Assembly: GCA_003501375.1 (NCBI GenBank)
Contig: DNPO01000144.1
Location: 1-5,081, forward strand
From: Candidatus Sumerlaeota bacterium
GTDB taxonomy: Bacteria; Sumerlaeota; Sumerlaeia; UBA8349
DNA length: 5,081 nucleotides
Direction: 5' to 3'
In this document: positions 1-4,726 of the stretch, piece after piece
Layout of the letters: every line of letters begins with the position of its first letter
How positions within the stretch are numbered: position 1 is the stretch's first letter
Position numbers and translations under genes: made by a program
The notes under the pieces: model-generated
The model's database searches: none
Told to the model about the DNA's origin: nothing
Seen by the model: the letters and a program-made list of their open reading frames with translations, nothing else

Positions 1-556
1 TATCGTGTTCACTATCGCCGTAGTAAGCGCACTGGTCGAGCGACAACCCGCGTGCGGAGAGCCAGGCGCGTGCCGACTCCACCTTGCGATCCAGAATGTT
101 ATAACGCCCGGCAAGGCGACCGGTGTAGCGTCCATCGCAAAGTTCCGCTTCGGTACAAATCGCATCGGTCATGCCTAAGTAATCCGCTACCGGTTGCGCC
201 ACGGGGCGATGCGTTGCTGTCAGCAGTACGGCAACCGCGCCGTGAGCCAACGCTGCGCAAATCGCCTCCTGCGCTTGCGGATAAATCCGCGGCCGCACTA
301 CCGTTTCAAAATGTTTGCGCGTCAGTTTGCCCATCTCGTCCGGCGTCTTGCCAGCGAACTGACGTAGTTGGAAAGAAACGAACGCTTCTTCCGAAATAAT
401 ACCGTCCAAATACGCATGCCACTGTCGATCCGAATTGGCGCGTTCATCTGGTGCTGCGACGCCCTCGGCGATCAAAAAATCCTTCCACGACACGTCACAA
501 TCGTTCGCCATGAGCGTGTTGTCCATGTCGAAAAAACAGGCGGCTGGTACGGACAT
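1..556 (-). CDS. HAD superfamily (subclass IB, SerB-like) phosphatase, C-terminus cut by window edge
   Basis: The frame stays open from an ATG at 556 to the window edge, giving 185 codons without a stop; the C-terminus lies outside. Family motifs are visible in order. Motif I is FFDMDNTL (residues 8-15), with nucleophile D10 and general acid D12. Motif II is LLTATH, with T113. A conserved lysine, K158, lies in DRKV. Motif III is YYGDSEHD at the edge (D181, D185). The roughly 100-residue helical insert between motifs I and II is the C1 cap typical of subclass IB, which includes phosphoserine phosphatase. These enzymes hydrolyse small phosphate monoesters in the cytoplasm through an aspartyl-phosphate. 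The substrate cannot be read from sequence, and serB is not assigned. The ATG follows the rsfS stop directly (TAA then ATG), with GAGG just upstream inside rsfS, so translational coupling is likely. Confidence 0.9.
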   Translation of the reverse strand, partial: MSVPAACFFDMDNTLMANDCDVSWKDFLIAEGVAAPDERANSDRQWHAYLDGIISEEAFVSFQLRQFAGKTPDEMGKLTRKHFETVVRPRIYPQAQEAICAALAHGAVAVLLTATHRPVAQPVADYLGMTDAICTEAELCDGRYTGRLAGRYNILDRKVESARAWLSARGLSLDQCAYYGDSEHD

Positions 557-922
557 TTAAACCTCGACAGGTTTCGGCGTAAGCGATGTCCAGTCCAGAG
601 ACTTCGCGGCAGACCATAAACCTTCCAGGTTGTAATACTGGCGCGCATCCGGGTGGAAAAGGTGTACCACAATATCGCCATAATCCAGCAGCATCCACGA
701 CGAACTGGTCAGGTTTTCATCCGTGGGGCGCACGCCCAATTCGCGCAATTCCTTCTGGATGCGGTGCGCGGTGGAGCGCAGCAGGGTGGACGCCGAGCAC
801 GTCGCCACCACGAAACAATCGGTGAAATTGCAAACGCCTCTCACATCCAATAAATTAATGTCTCCAGCCTTCATGGCGTCCGCGATCTTTGCCGCGAGGT
901 ACGCCTTGTCTAATGTTTCCAT
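557..922 (-). CDS. rsfS: Ribosome silencing factor RsfS (Iojap/DUF143 family)
   Basis: This 121-residue protein has the usual length and hallmarks of RsfS. They are TDCFVVATCSAS (residues 34-45), SSWMLLDYGDIVVHLF (74-89) and R94 followed by YYNLEGLW (96-103). The family binds ribosomal protein uL14 on the large subunit and blocks joining with the 30S subunit, reducing translation in stationary phase or starvation. The start is well supported: AAGGAGA lies five bases upstream of the ATG at 922. It sits between yqeK and a HAD phosphatase, all leftward. The yqeK-rsfS order is common in bacteria, often with nadD in front. A 64-bp gap with a strong palindrome separates it from yqeK, so its level could be set apart from yqeK by RNA processing or partial termination. 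Nothing is missing or odd in the protein. Confidence 0.97.
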   Translation of the reverse strand: METLDKAYLAAKIADAMKAGDINLLDVRGVCNFTDCFVVATCSASTLLRSTAHRIQKELRELGVRPTDENLTSSSWMLLDYGDIVVHLFHPDARQYYNLEGLWSAAKSLDWTSLTPKPVEV

Positions 923-933
923 GTGTTCTCCTT

Positions 934-994
934 GGTGATAGTAGGCAACAGAATCCGCTTTGAATAAAGCGATCCTGTTTTTATCACTATTGCC
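934..994. repeat. 61-bp imperfect palindrome between yqeK and rsfS
   Basis: The left arm (934-961) and right arm (966-994) are near-complementary around a 4-base loop (962-965). The inner stem pairs CGCTTT with AAAGC, then AATC with GATC and ACAG with CTGT, with one bulge and one G-T pair. The tips GGTGATAGT and ACTATTGCC are also mostly complementary. On the plus strand T5 (978-982) follows the inner stem; on the minus strand, the coding strand here, no T run follows it. The yqeK stop codon (987-989) lies inside the right arm. It could act as an intercistronic mRNA hairpin, or be a small palindromic (REP- or MITE-like) insertion. Confidence 0.7.
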
Positions 995-1568
995 TAATGC
1001 CTATTGCCTGTTCCTCTGCCTCAGCCAGCGCCCGGCACGAACGGGGATGCAACTCAGTCCCTCTCTCACGCACATGCGCAGTCTTACGCTTGGTCGCATC
1101 GTGCACCGCCGCCTGCAAGTCCTGTCGGGCCAACGCCCGTATATCATTCACTCCGTCCCACGCCCGCGACGGCTCAATATAATCCGCCAAAAAAATAATC
1201 TGTTCCAAAACGCTCATTCCCGCGTCGCCCGTCGGATGCAACAAAATCGCTCGCGCCGCCTCTTCACTCGCGCCAAAATCCCGCCGGGCAATCAACGCCC
1301 CTGCCGCCGCATGCCAGACTTTTTGGAACGGCGCTTCGTCCGTCAGACTCGCGCCCGATTCTTGCATCAGGCGACGTAGCACGTCTTCCGGCTCCTGCTT
1401 GGCAATGTCATGCAACAACGCAGCAACCAGGGCATCTTCGGCATTCGCACTCCAGCGCAGGGCAAGCGTCACAGCAGCATGCGCGGTTCCAATGCAATGC
1501 AAAACTCGCCCGGGCGACAGACGTTGGTATAGGGTAGCGGTAATGTGATCGATCTGGGCAGGGAACAT
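987..1568 (-). CDS. yqeK: HD-domain YqeK-type nucleotide hydrolase (symmetrical Ap4A hydrolase family)
   Basis: This 193-residue protein matches the usual YqeK length. HD-superfamily metal ligands appear in order: H24 in SPGRVLHCIG, H53-D54 in AALLHDIAK, H86 in VWHAAAG, H111 in ILLHPTGDAGMS, and D129 in IIFLADYIEPSR. The segment LHPTGDAGMSVLEQIIFLAD is characteristic of YqeK rather than of general HD hydrolases. Family members cleave diadenosine tetraphosphate symmetrically to two ADP, limiting this stress alarmone in the cytoplasm. The gene precedes rsfS, a common pairing, but nadD, its frequent upstream partner, is absent. Start choice is uncertain. ATG at 1568 is used here; a TTG lies directly before it (1571). 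Neither has a nearby purine-rich ribosome site: AAGGA at 1590-1594 is 21 bases away. The last residues are encoded by a heptamer repeat. Confidence 0.92.
   Translation of the reverse strand: MFPAQIDHITATLYQRLSPGRVLHCIGTAHAAVTLALRWSANAEDALVAALLHDIAKQEPEDVLRRLMQESGASLTDEAPFQKVWHAAAGALIARRDFGASEEAARAILLHPTGDAGMSVLEQIIFLADYIEPSRAWDGVNDIRALARQDLQAAVHDATKRKTAHVRERGTELHPRSCRALAEAEEQAIGIRQ
988..1008. repeat. Short heptamer tandem repeat at the yqeK 3' end
   Basis: Three back-to-back 7-base units read CTATTGC, CTAATGC, CTATTGC on the plus strand; the fourth unit (1009-1015, CTGTTCC) is degenerate. The copies encode the last residues of YqeK (AIGIRQ) and overlap the edge of the 61-bp palindrome. The same TAGGCAA unit occurs once in the opposite arm (942-948). 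The array is small and could be chance slippage. Confidence 0.5.
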
Positions 1569-1614
1569 CAAAGGAGAAATTTCAGGCGGTCCTTCGCAGA
1601 AAATGGCACGGCAC

Positions 1615-1628
1615 GGGGGTACACCCCC
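1615..1628 (-). other. Perfect G5/C5 hairpin in the predicted yqeK leader
   Basis: On the minus strand GGGGG (1628-1624), loop TGTA and CCCCC (1619-1615) form a five G-C pair stem with a tetraloop. It falls within the first bases of the transcript predicted from the candidate promoter at 1637-1666 and about 46 bases before the yqeK ATG. It could stabilise the 5' end of the mRNA or affect translation. Its function is not established. Confidence 0.45.
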
Positions 1629-1636
1629 ACTTTCAA

Positions 1637-1666
1637 ATTATCGCAAGAAGCGAGAGATAAAAGCAA
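1637..1666 (-). promoter_or_regulatory. Candidate extended -10 promoter for the yqeK-rsfS-HAD operon
   Basis: Reading leftward, GATAAT (1642-1637) matches the -10 consensus at five of six bases and is preceded by TGC, an extended -10 element. A poor -35, TTGCTT (1666-1661), lies 18 bases upstream. Predicted transcription starts near 1630, giving a leader of about 60 bases before yqeK. Support is by motif only. Confidence 0.35.
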
Positions 1667-1668
1667 TG

Positions 1669-1699
1669 AAAAACGGGGAACCTGTTGGAAGCACAGGTT
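1669..1699 (-). terminator. Weak candidate terminator for the endonuclease gene
   Basis: On the minus strand AACCTGT (1699-1693), a 7-base loop and ACAGGTT (1685-1679) form a perfect 7-bp stem. T5 (1673-1669) follows only after CCCCG, so the T tract is displaced from the stem and termination may be inefficient. It lies 87 bases past the endonuclease stop and just before the candidate yqeK promoter, the place a terminator would be expected. Confidence 0.35.
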
Positions 1700-1785
1700 T
1701 CTGGCGAGAACTGCAAAATGAGTAACCCTTGATCCGATAGTCCACAACGACGATGGATTAGGGGAATACGCTATGTTATTGTATC

Positions 1786-2697
1786 TTAGCCTCCAAACTG
1801 TCCCGCAGGAAGAAATGCTTCCCCTGTTTGAGACGCGTGGCGTCTTACTCGAGAAATCATGTCTCCCAAGGAAAGCGCGCCGGATAGAAAAAGGTAAAGG
1901 TGGGAAAAATCGAACAAAAGAATTGTTGTCTTACGCCCTGAAGCCTGAGATATAGCGACGCTTGAGTAACCAGATATGGACACCATTATTCCCATCGTAT
2001 TGTCTGCTTTATCATCTACTTTGGAGCGTAAAGAATCAATGTCCGTAGCGCCTGATTGGCTTGCTGTAAACTTCAGTTCAACGAGATAAGTTGTTCCATC
2101 GAACGTAATGGCACCATCGATCTGTCGACCTGCACTTACATATGGTCGTCTATTTTGCATTTCGCAAAAATCGAGTAAATCATAGAACCAATTTTGGAAA
2201 TCGTATCCTCCCTGTTGCGTTCCAACAGATGAATACAACGCATCAAGCCGTTGTTGGAGTTTAGATTTATCAGTAAGATTTCGTTGGCTTTTTTGCCGTT
2301 CTTCTCGTGCTTTTTTCTTCGTTTCCTCTCGTTCTCTTTCGCTGTGTATTTCCTGGTCTTGCACTTTAAGAAATGCTTTTAACTCTGTGACCGCTCTAGT
2401 TGCATCGGCTATTTTCTGAGAAGAATCTTCCCAATTTTGCAGGTCTGGAAATGTTGTTTGTTCGGACAAGTGCCGAGCCATTCCAAAAATAACTGCCTTC
2501 CCTTTGTCTGAACTTTGAAGTTTCTGGAATGCCCTATCTAGGAACTCGCGCTTGGTCTCGTCGCCCCAAGTAGACAAGAAATTCTCGGCAACATGTGATG
2601 CTTGCAAAAATTTACGCAGGGCGTTTTTTCGCCAATAAGATTTTAATAAAGCCTCATAAGTCAAGTCGATGAAGTGAGGTGTTATTTTAGCAGCCAT
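1786..2697 (-). CDS. Orphan PD-(D/E)XK 'restriction endonuclease' family protein (Mrr-like catalytic fold)
   Basis: This 303-residue protein appears complete. The N-terminal half (1-110) is helical and lacks a domain I can name. Residues 112-150 are highly charged (EREREETKKKAREER) and probably form a coiled coil. The C-terminal half is a nuclease domain. It has GGYDFQNWFYDLLDF (163-177), then QIDGAITFDGTTYLVELKFT (192-211), holding D194 and E207-x-K209 of the PD-(D/E)XK site, then GIMVSISGYSSVAIS (236-250). It ends in RRHASQTGEAFLP. This pattern resembles a widespread, poorly characterised group labelled 'restriction endonuclease'; that match is from memory. Where Mrr-type enzymes usually have F-E before the core, this has F167-Q168. 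No methyltransferase or specificity subunit is in view, which fits a solitary or modification-dependent nuclease. Codons and bases are much AT-richer than in neighbours, suggesting transfer. The ribosome site is weak (GGAT). No convincing promoter is visible in the 105 bp after higA, so readthrough from higBA is possible. Confidence 0.82.
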   Translation of the reverse strand: MAAKITPHFIDLTYEALLKSYWRKNALRKFLQASHVAENFLSTWGDETKREFLDRAFQKLQSSDKGKAVIFGMARHLSEQTTFPDLQNWEDSSQKIADATRAVTELKAFLKVQDQEIHSEREREETKKKAREERQKSQRNLTDKSKLQQRLDALYSSVGTQQGGYDFQNWFYDLLDFCEMQNRRPYVSAGRQIDGAITFDGTTYLVELKFTASQSGATDIDSLRSKVDDKADNTMGIMVSISGYSSVAISQASGRKTTILLFDFSHLYLFLSGALSLGDMISRVRRHASQTGEAFLPAGQFGG

Positions 2698-2802
2698 TTA
2701 ATTTTATCCACACGCTGGTGAAATTTTTTGCACTTTTGTATTGTGAATTTGAAAAAGTTCATTCCGCTTTTGAAGTCAAGTCTTCAATTCCACGCTCTGT
2801 TA

Positions 2803-3114
2803 TCACAAAACGGCGCTGGATTGCACGCCCTTCCACGGCTTGATGTTCACCAACGTTTTCGCAAGAGCCTCTTCCGCCACTTCTGTGTCGTAGGCTGCTT
2901 GCGCCCGGAGCCAATAGCCGTTGGACAAGCCAAAGAAGCGACACAAGCGCAAATCGGTATCTGCCGTAATGGCGCGTTTGCCCATGACGATCTCGCCAAT
3001 GCGCTGAGCGGGTACGGCGATTTCTTTGGCGAGGCGATATTGCGAAAGCCCCAGAGGAACCAGGAATTCTTCCCGGAGCAATTCACCGGGAGTTACGGGG
3101 GTAAGTTTTTTCAT
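2803..3114 (-). CDS. higA: HigA-family antitoxin (XRE-type helix-turn-helix)
   Basis: This 103-residue protein fits HigA in length and sequence. TPGELLREEFLVPLGLS (8-24) is the family opening. The helix-turn-helix spans about 24-46 (SQYRLAKEIAVP, then QRIGEIVMGKRAI). TADTDLRLCRFFGLS (50-64) and GYWLRAQAAYD (66-76) complete the usual fold. HigA neutralises the HigB toxin by direct binding and, alone or in complex, represses the operon. It starts 12 bases after the higB stop with GGGAG eight bases before the ATG, so the two are cotranscribed, toxin first as is normal for higBA. A perfect palindrome in the promoter ahead of higB (3416-3430) is the likely operator. The C-terminal tail after residue 80 is not strongly conserved in the family as I know it. 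Confidence 0.95.
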   Translation of the reverse strand: MKKLTPVTPGELLREEFLVPLGLSQYRLAKEIAVPAQRIGEIVMGKRAITADTDLRLCRFFGLSNGYWLRAQAAYDTEVAEEALAKTLVNIKPWKGVQSSAVL

Positions 3115-3126
3115 GGTTTTTCTCCC

Positions 3127-3405
3127 TTAATGATAATCCACAATGGCGACATCTTCCGCCCCGACGGGTGTCCAGCGAAAACAGAGGCGAAATTGATCGT
3201 TGATGCGGATGCTATATTGCCCGGCGCGGTTTCCCTTGAGCGCTTCCAGACGATTGCCGGGCGGGACTTTCAAGTCTTCCAGACGCCCTGCAATCTGTAA
3301 CTGTCGCAGTTTGCGGCGGGCGACATCCTCAATGTTTACAAAACGCTTGACGCGTTTTCTGTTGGCAAGCGATTCCGTGTCAGGACATTTGAACGAGAGG
3401 ATCAT
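3127..3405 (-). CDS. higB: HigB-family toxin (RelE-like ribosome-dependent mRNA interferase)
   Basis: This is a 92-residue toxin of the HigB/RelE-like group. The core is ARRKLRQLQIAG (29-40), LKVPPGNRLEALKGNR (45-60), GQYSIRINDQFRLCFRW (62-78) and a VDYH terminus (89-92), all hallmarks of this HigB type. These toxins cut mRNA on translating ribosomes and slow growth until bound by HigA. The start is ATG 3405, since MILSF matches the family opening; an ATG at 3435 would add ten residues read through the promoter and operator. No ribosome site precedes ATG 3405. The promoter predicts transcription starting on that A, so a leaderless mRNA is likely. The higA gene follows 12 bases downstream. The toxin frame is intact and looks functional. 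Confidence 0.95.
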   Translation of the reverse strand: MILSFKCPDTESLANRKRVKRFVNIEDVARRKLRQLQIAGRLEDLKVPPGNRLEALKGNRAGQYSIRINDQFRLCFRWTPVGAEDVAIVDYH

Positions 3406-3411
3406 GAGGCA

Positions 3412-3440
3412 ATAGTAACGCAATGCGTTAATCATGTCAA
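3412..3440 (-). promoter_or_regulatory. higBA promoter
   Basis: Leftward, TTGACA (3440-3435) is a perfect -35. A 17-base spacer separates it from TACTAT (3417-3412), a four-of-six -10. Counting seven bases from the end of the -10 puts the start of transcription at 3405, the A of the higB ATG. Position and spacing fit sigma-70-type promoters very well. Confidence 0.75.
3416..3430. promoter_or_regulatory. Candidate HigA operator palindrome
   Basis: TAACGCAATGCGTTA is a perfect inverted repeat with 7-base arms and a single central base. It fills most of the -35/-10 spacer of the higBA promoter and touches the -10, so a bound dimeric repressor would block polymerase. A second, imperfect palindrome (3436-3447, 10 of 12 symmetric bases) overlaps the -35. 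Assignment to HigA rests on position and on the known autoregulation of such operons. Confidence 0.7.
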
Positions 3441-3471
3441 GCGTGACTATAAATTCCGTTTCCGTTTTCCA

Positions 3472-3500
3472 TTGACGCCGCGTTCCGTTTCAATTATGTT
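3472..3500 (+). promoter_or_regulatory. Candidate promoter for the cation exporter
   Basis: Rightward, TTGACG (3472-3477, five of six) is followed after exactly 17 bases by TATGTT (3495-3500, four of six). Transcription would begin near 3507, giving a leader of about 140 bases. It is divergent from the higBA promoter; their -35 elements are 31 bp apart. Confidence 0.5.
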
Positions 3501-3529
3501 CCGCCCAGAACAAGCGGCGCCGGAAAAAA

Positions 3530-3560
3530 GGCGTGCGGCCGGGCTTGGCGTTCGCACGCC
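3530..3560 (+). other. GC-rich hairpin in the exporter leader
   Basis: GGCGTGCG (3530-3537) and CGCACGCC (3553-3560) form a perfect 8-bp stem. Inside it GCC and GGC can add three pairs around GGGCTT. It lies between the predicted transcription start and the terminator hairpin, the position of a sensor domain in attenuated leaders. I cannot match it to a named riboswitch class. Confidence 0.55.
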
Positions 3561-3574
3561 GGGCAACAGGTCTG

Positions 3575-3621
3575 AAAAGCCCTGTGGGACTCTCGCAATC
3601 GCCAGCCCCACAGGGCTTTTT
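3575..3621 (+). terminator. Intrinsic terminator (possible attenuator) upstream of the cation exporter
   Basis: AAAAGCCCTGTGGG (3575-3588) pairs perfectly with CCCACAGGGCTTTT (3607-3620) around an 18-base loop, and the T tract runs 3617-3621. On the minus strand it also has a T4 tail, so it could work both ways. It ends 25 bases before the exporter ATG, in a region where both neighbours transcribe away from each other. A terminator there suggests attenuation, or is the relic of a former upstream gene. ACAGG at 3566-3570 could pair with CCTGT (3581-3585) of the first arm as an antiterminator. Confidence 0.7.
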
Positions 3622-3632
3622 CTATGCGCACG

Positions 3633-3638
3633 AAAGGA
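3633..3638 (+). promoter_or_regulatory. Ribosome binding site that sets the exporter start
   Basis: AAAGGA lies eight bases before ATG 3647 and fixes the start there. The frame is open upstream to GTG 3533, but that longer version would be translated through the hairpin and terminator and has no ribosome site. The site lies outside the terminator stem, so the stem would act on transcription rather than hide this site. Confidence 0.7.
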
Positions 3639-3646
3639 CGTTTTTT

Positions 3647-4561
3647 ATGCACAACGCCCATGCAGACGAACAAAAAAAATCTATCGCACGCCTCTCCGTT
3701 GCTTCCAACGCGGTTCTCGTTGTTCTCAAGGTTCTAATCGGAACCATAACCGGATCGGTTTCGGTGTTGTCCGAAGCCATTCACTCCGCCATTGATCTCG
3801 TGGCCGCCATCATCGCCCTGTTTGCCGTCCACTCCGCCAGCAAACCCGCCGATGATCAACACCCGTTTGGTCACGGCAAGGTGGAAAATGTTTCCGGCGT
3901 CATCGAGGCGTTGCTGATTTTTTTCGCCGCGGGTTGGATCATTTTTGAAGCGGCTAAAAAACTGATGCACCCGCATGACATGGAAAAAATCGGGCTGGGT
4001 TTTGCCGTCATGTTGATTTCCGCCGCAGTCAACTGGTTTGTTTCGCACAAACTTTTTCGCGTGGCTAACGCGACAGATTCCGTCGCACTCAAGGCAGACG
4101 CGTGGCACTTGCGCACGGATGTATATACCTCGGCGGGTGTCATGGGCGGACTCGGCCTTATTATGCTGGGCCATTGGCTTTTTCCCACAGCCAATCTTAC
4201 CTGGCTTGACCCCGTCATTGCCATTTGCGTTGCGTTGCTGATCGTGCATGCCGCGTGGGAACTGACCATCCATTCCGGGCGTGATTTGTTGGATGCACGC
4301 TTGCCCCTGGAAGAAGAAGAGTGGATAGTGAACTACCTGCAAGGTATGGAGTTCGAGAAAGTATCGGGCTACCACCACCTGCGCACGCGTAAATCCGGTT
4401 CGTTTCGATTCATCGAATTCCATTTGGAAGTCGCCCCCGATCTGAATGTGTGCGAAGCGCATGATATCAATGATGCCATTGTGGCGCAGATCAAAGCGCA
4501 ATTCCCGCAGTCGCGCGTCATCATCCATATCGAACCGGAAAAGAATAAATCGCAATCGTAA
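3647..4561 (+). CDS. Cation diffusion facilitator (CDF) family metal exporter, zinc-type HD-HD site
   Basis: This 304-residue inner-membrane metal/proton antiporter has six predicted membrane helices at about 13-36, 37-62, 80-106, 115-137, 147-175 and 187-211, then a cytoplasmic domain to 304. The transport site is H46xxxD50 in helix 2 (SEAIHSAID) and H154xxxD158 in helix 5 (KADAWHLRTD). This HD-HD set is typical of zinc-type CDFs; FieF/YiiP has D at the first position and manganese types have D at all four. DDQHPFGHGKVEN (69-81) matches the second metal site of FieF. The cytoplasmic domain keeps HHLRTRKSG, EFHLEV, EAHDI and VIIHIEP, with dimer-site histidines such as H272 and H294. It should export Zn2+ or similar divalent ions. 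It may be controlled by the structured leader ahead of it. Czc or Fie naming is not justified. Confidence 0.95.
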   Translation: MHNAHADEQKKSIARLSVASNAVLVVLKVLIGTITGSVSVLSEAIHSAIDLVAAIIALFAVHSASKPADDQHPFGHGKVENVSGVIEALLIFFAAGWIIFEAAKKLMHPHDMEKIGLGFAVMLISAAVNWFVSHKLFRVANATDSVALKADAWHLRTDVYTSAGVMGGLGLIMLGHWLFPTANLTWLDPVIAICVALLIVHAAWELTIHSGRDLLDARLPLEEEEWIVNYLQGMEFEKVSGYHHLRTRKSGSFRFIEFHLEVAPDLNVCEAHDINDAIVAQIKAQFPQSRVIIHIEPEKNKSQS

Positions 4562-4726
4562 CGCCGCAGAGGCTTCGCCGGAACGCCTGGCGCAAAATCC
4601 TGGGTTGCATCCCGGCACAGGTTTCTATATTAGCCCTTGCACTCGGCCTACAATGGTGTTAAGCAGAAAACAACCTGCCCGGCATGTGGAAGCGCCGGAG
4701 CCTTTGCCGAAAAATGGAAGTGTCCC
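4562..4726 (+). other. Spacer between exporter and rfbC, no confident signal
   Basis: I see no RNA gene and no strong terminator. Small stems occur, such as GCCGG with CCTGGC at 4578-4592, but none is followed by a T tract. TACAAT (4649-4654) resembles a -10, but nothing like a -35 lies 16-18 bases before it. Whether rfbC has its own promoter is undecided. Confidence 0.4.

Noticed and set aside
960..1379. 139-codon plus-strand frame opposite yqeK
   Set aside because: It overlaps the conserved YqeK frame and reads as a low-complexity, Arg-rich antisense translation.
1691..1702. 12-base direct repeat GCACAGGTTTCT, also at 4615-4626
   Set aside because: About one such 12-base match is expected by chance in a window of this size, and the flanks do not align.
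1603..1725. 40-codon plus-strand frame in the spacer before yqeK
   Set aside because: The AAGGAG at 1571-1576 is too far upstream (26 bases), the product matches nothing I know, and it runs over the candidate promoter and terminator of the other strand.
1630..1785. Group I or II intron or retroelement remnant in the spacer (fragments such as GATAGTCC)
   Set aside because: No domain V-like stem, no catalytic core pairing and no reverse transcriptase motif could be found.
2728..3300. 190-codon open frame on the plus strand across higA and higB
   Set aside because: It is antisense to two well-recognised genes with intact motifs and shows no domain of its own.
3406..3435. Ten-residue N-terminal extension of HigB from ATG 3435
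   Set aside because: It would be encoded by the -10, operator and spacer of the higBA promoter, and MILSF at 3405 fits the family start.
3533..3646. 38-residue N-terminal extension of the exporter from GTG 3533
   Set aside because: It would be translated through the hairpin and the terminator, lacks a ribosome site, and CDF proteins normally start close to the first helix; ATG 3647 has AAAGGA.
3734..4618. Long open frame of 294 codons on the minus strand opposite the cation exporter
   Set aside because: It mirrors a clear CDF gene, has no recognisable domain or ribosome site, and its length comes from the sense gene's codon pattern.
4649..4654. TACAAT as a -10 for rfbC
   Set aside because: No -35-like hexamer lies at a usable distance; TTGCAC (4637-4642) is only 6 bases upstream.
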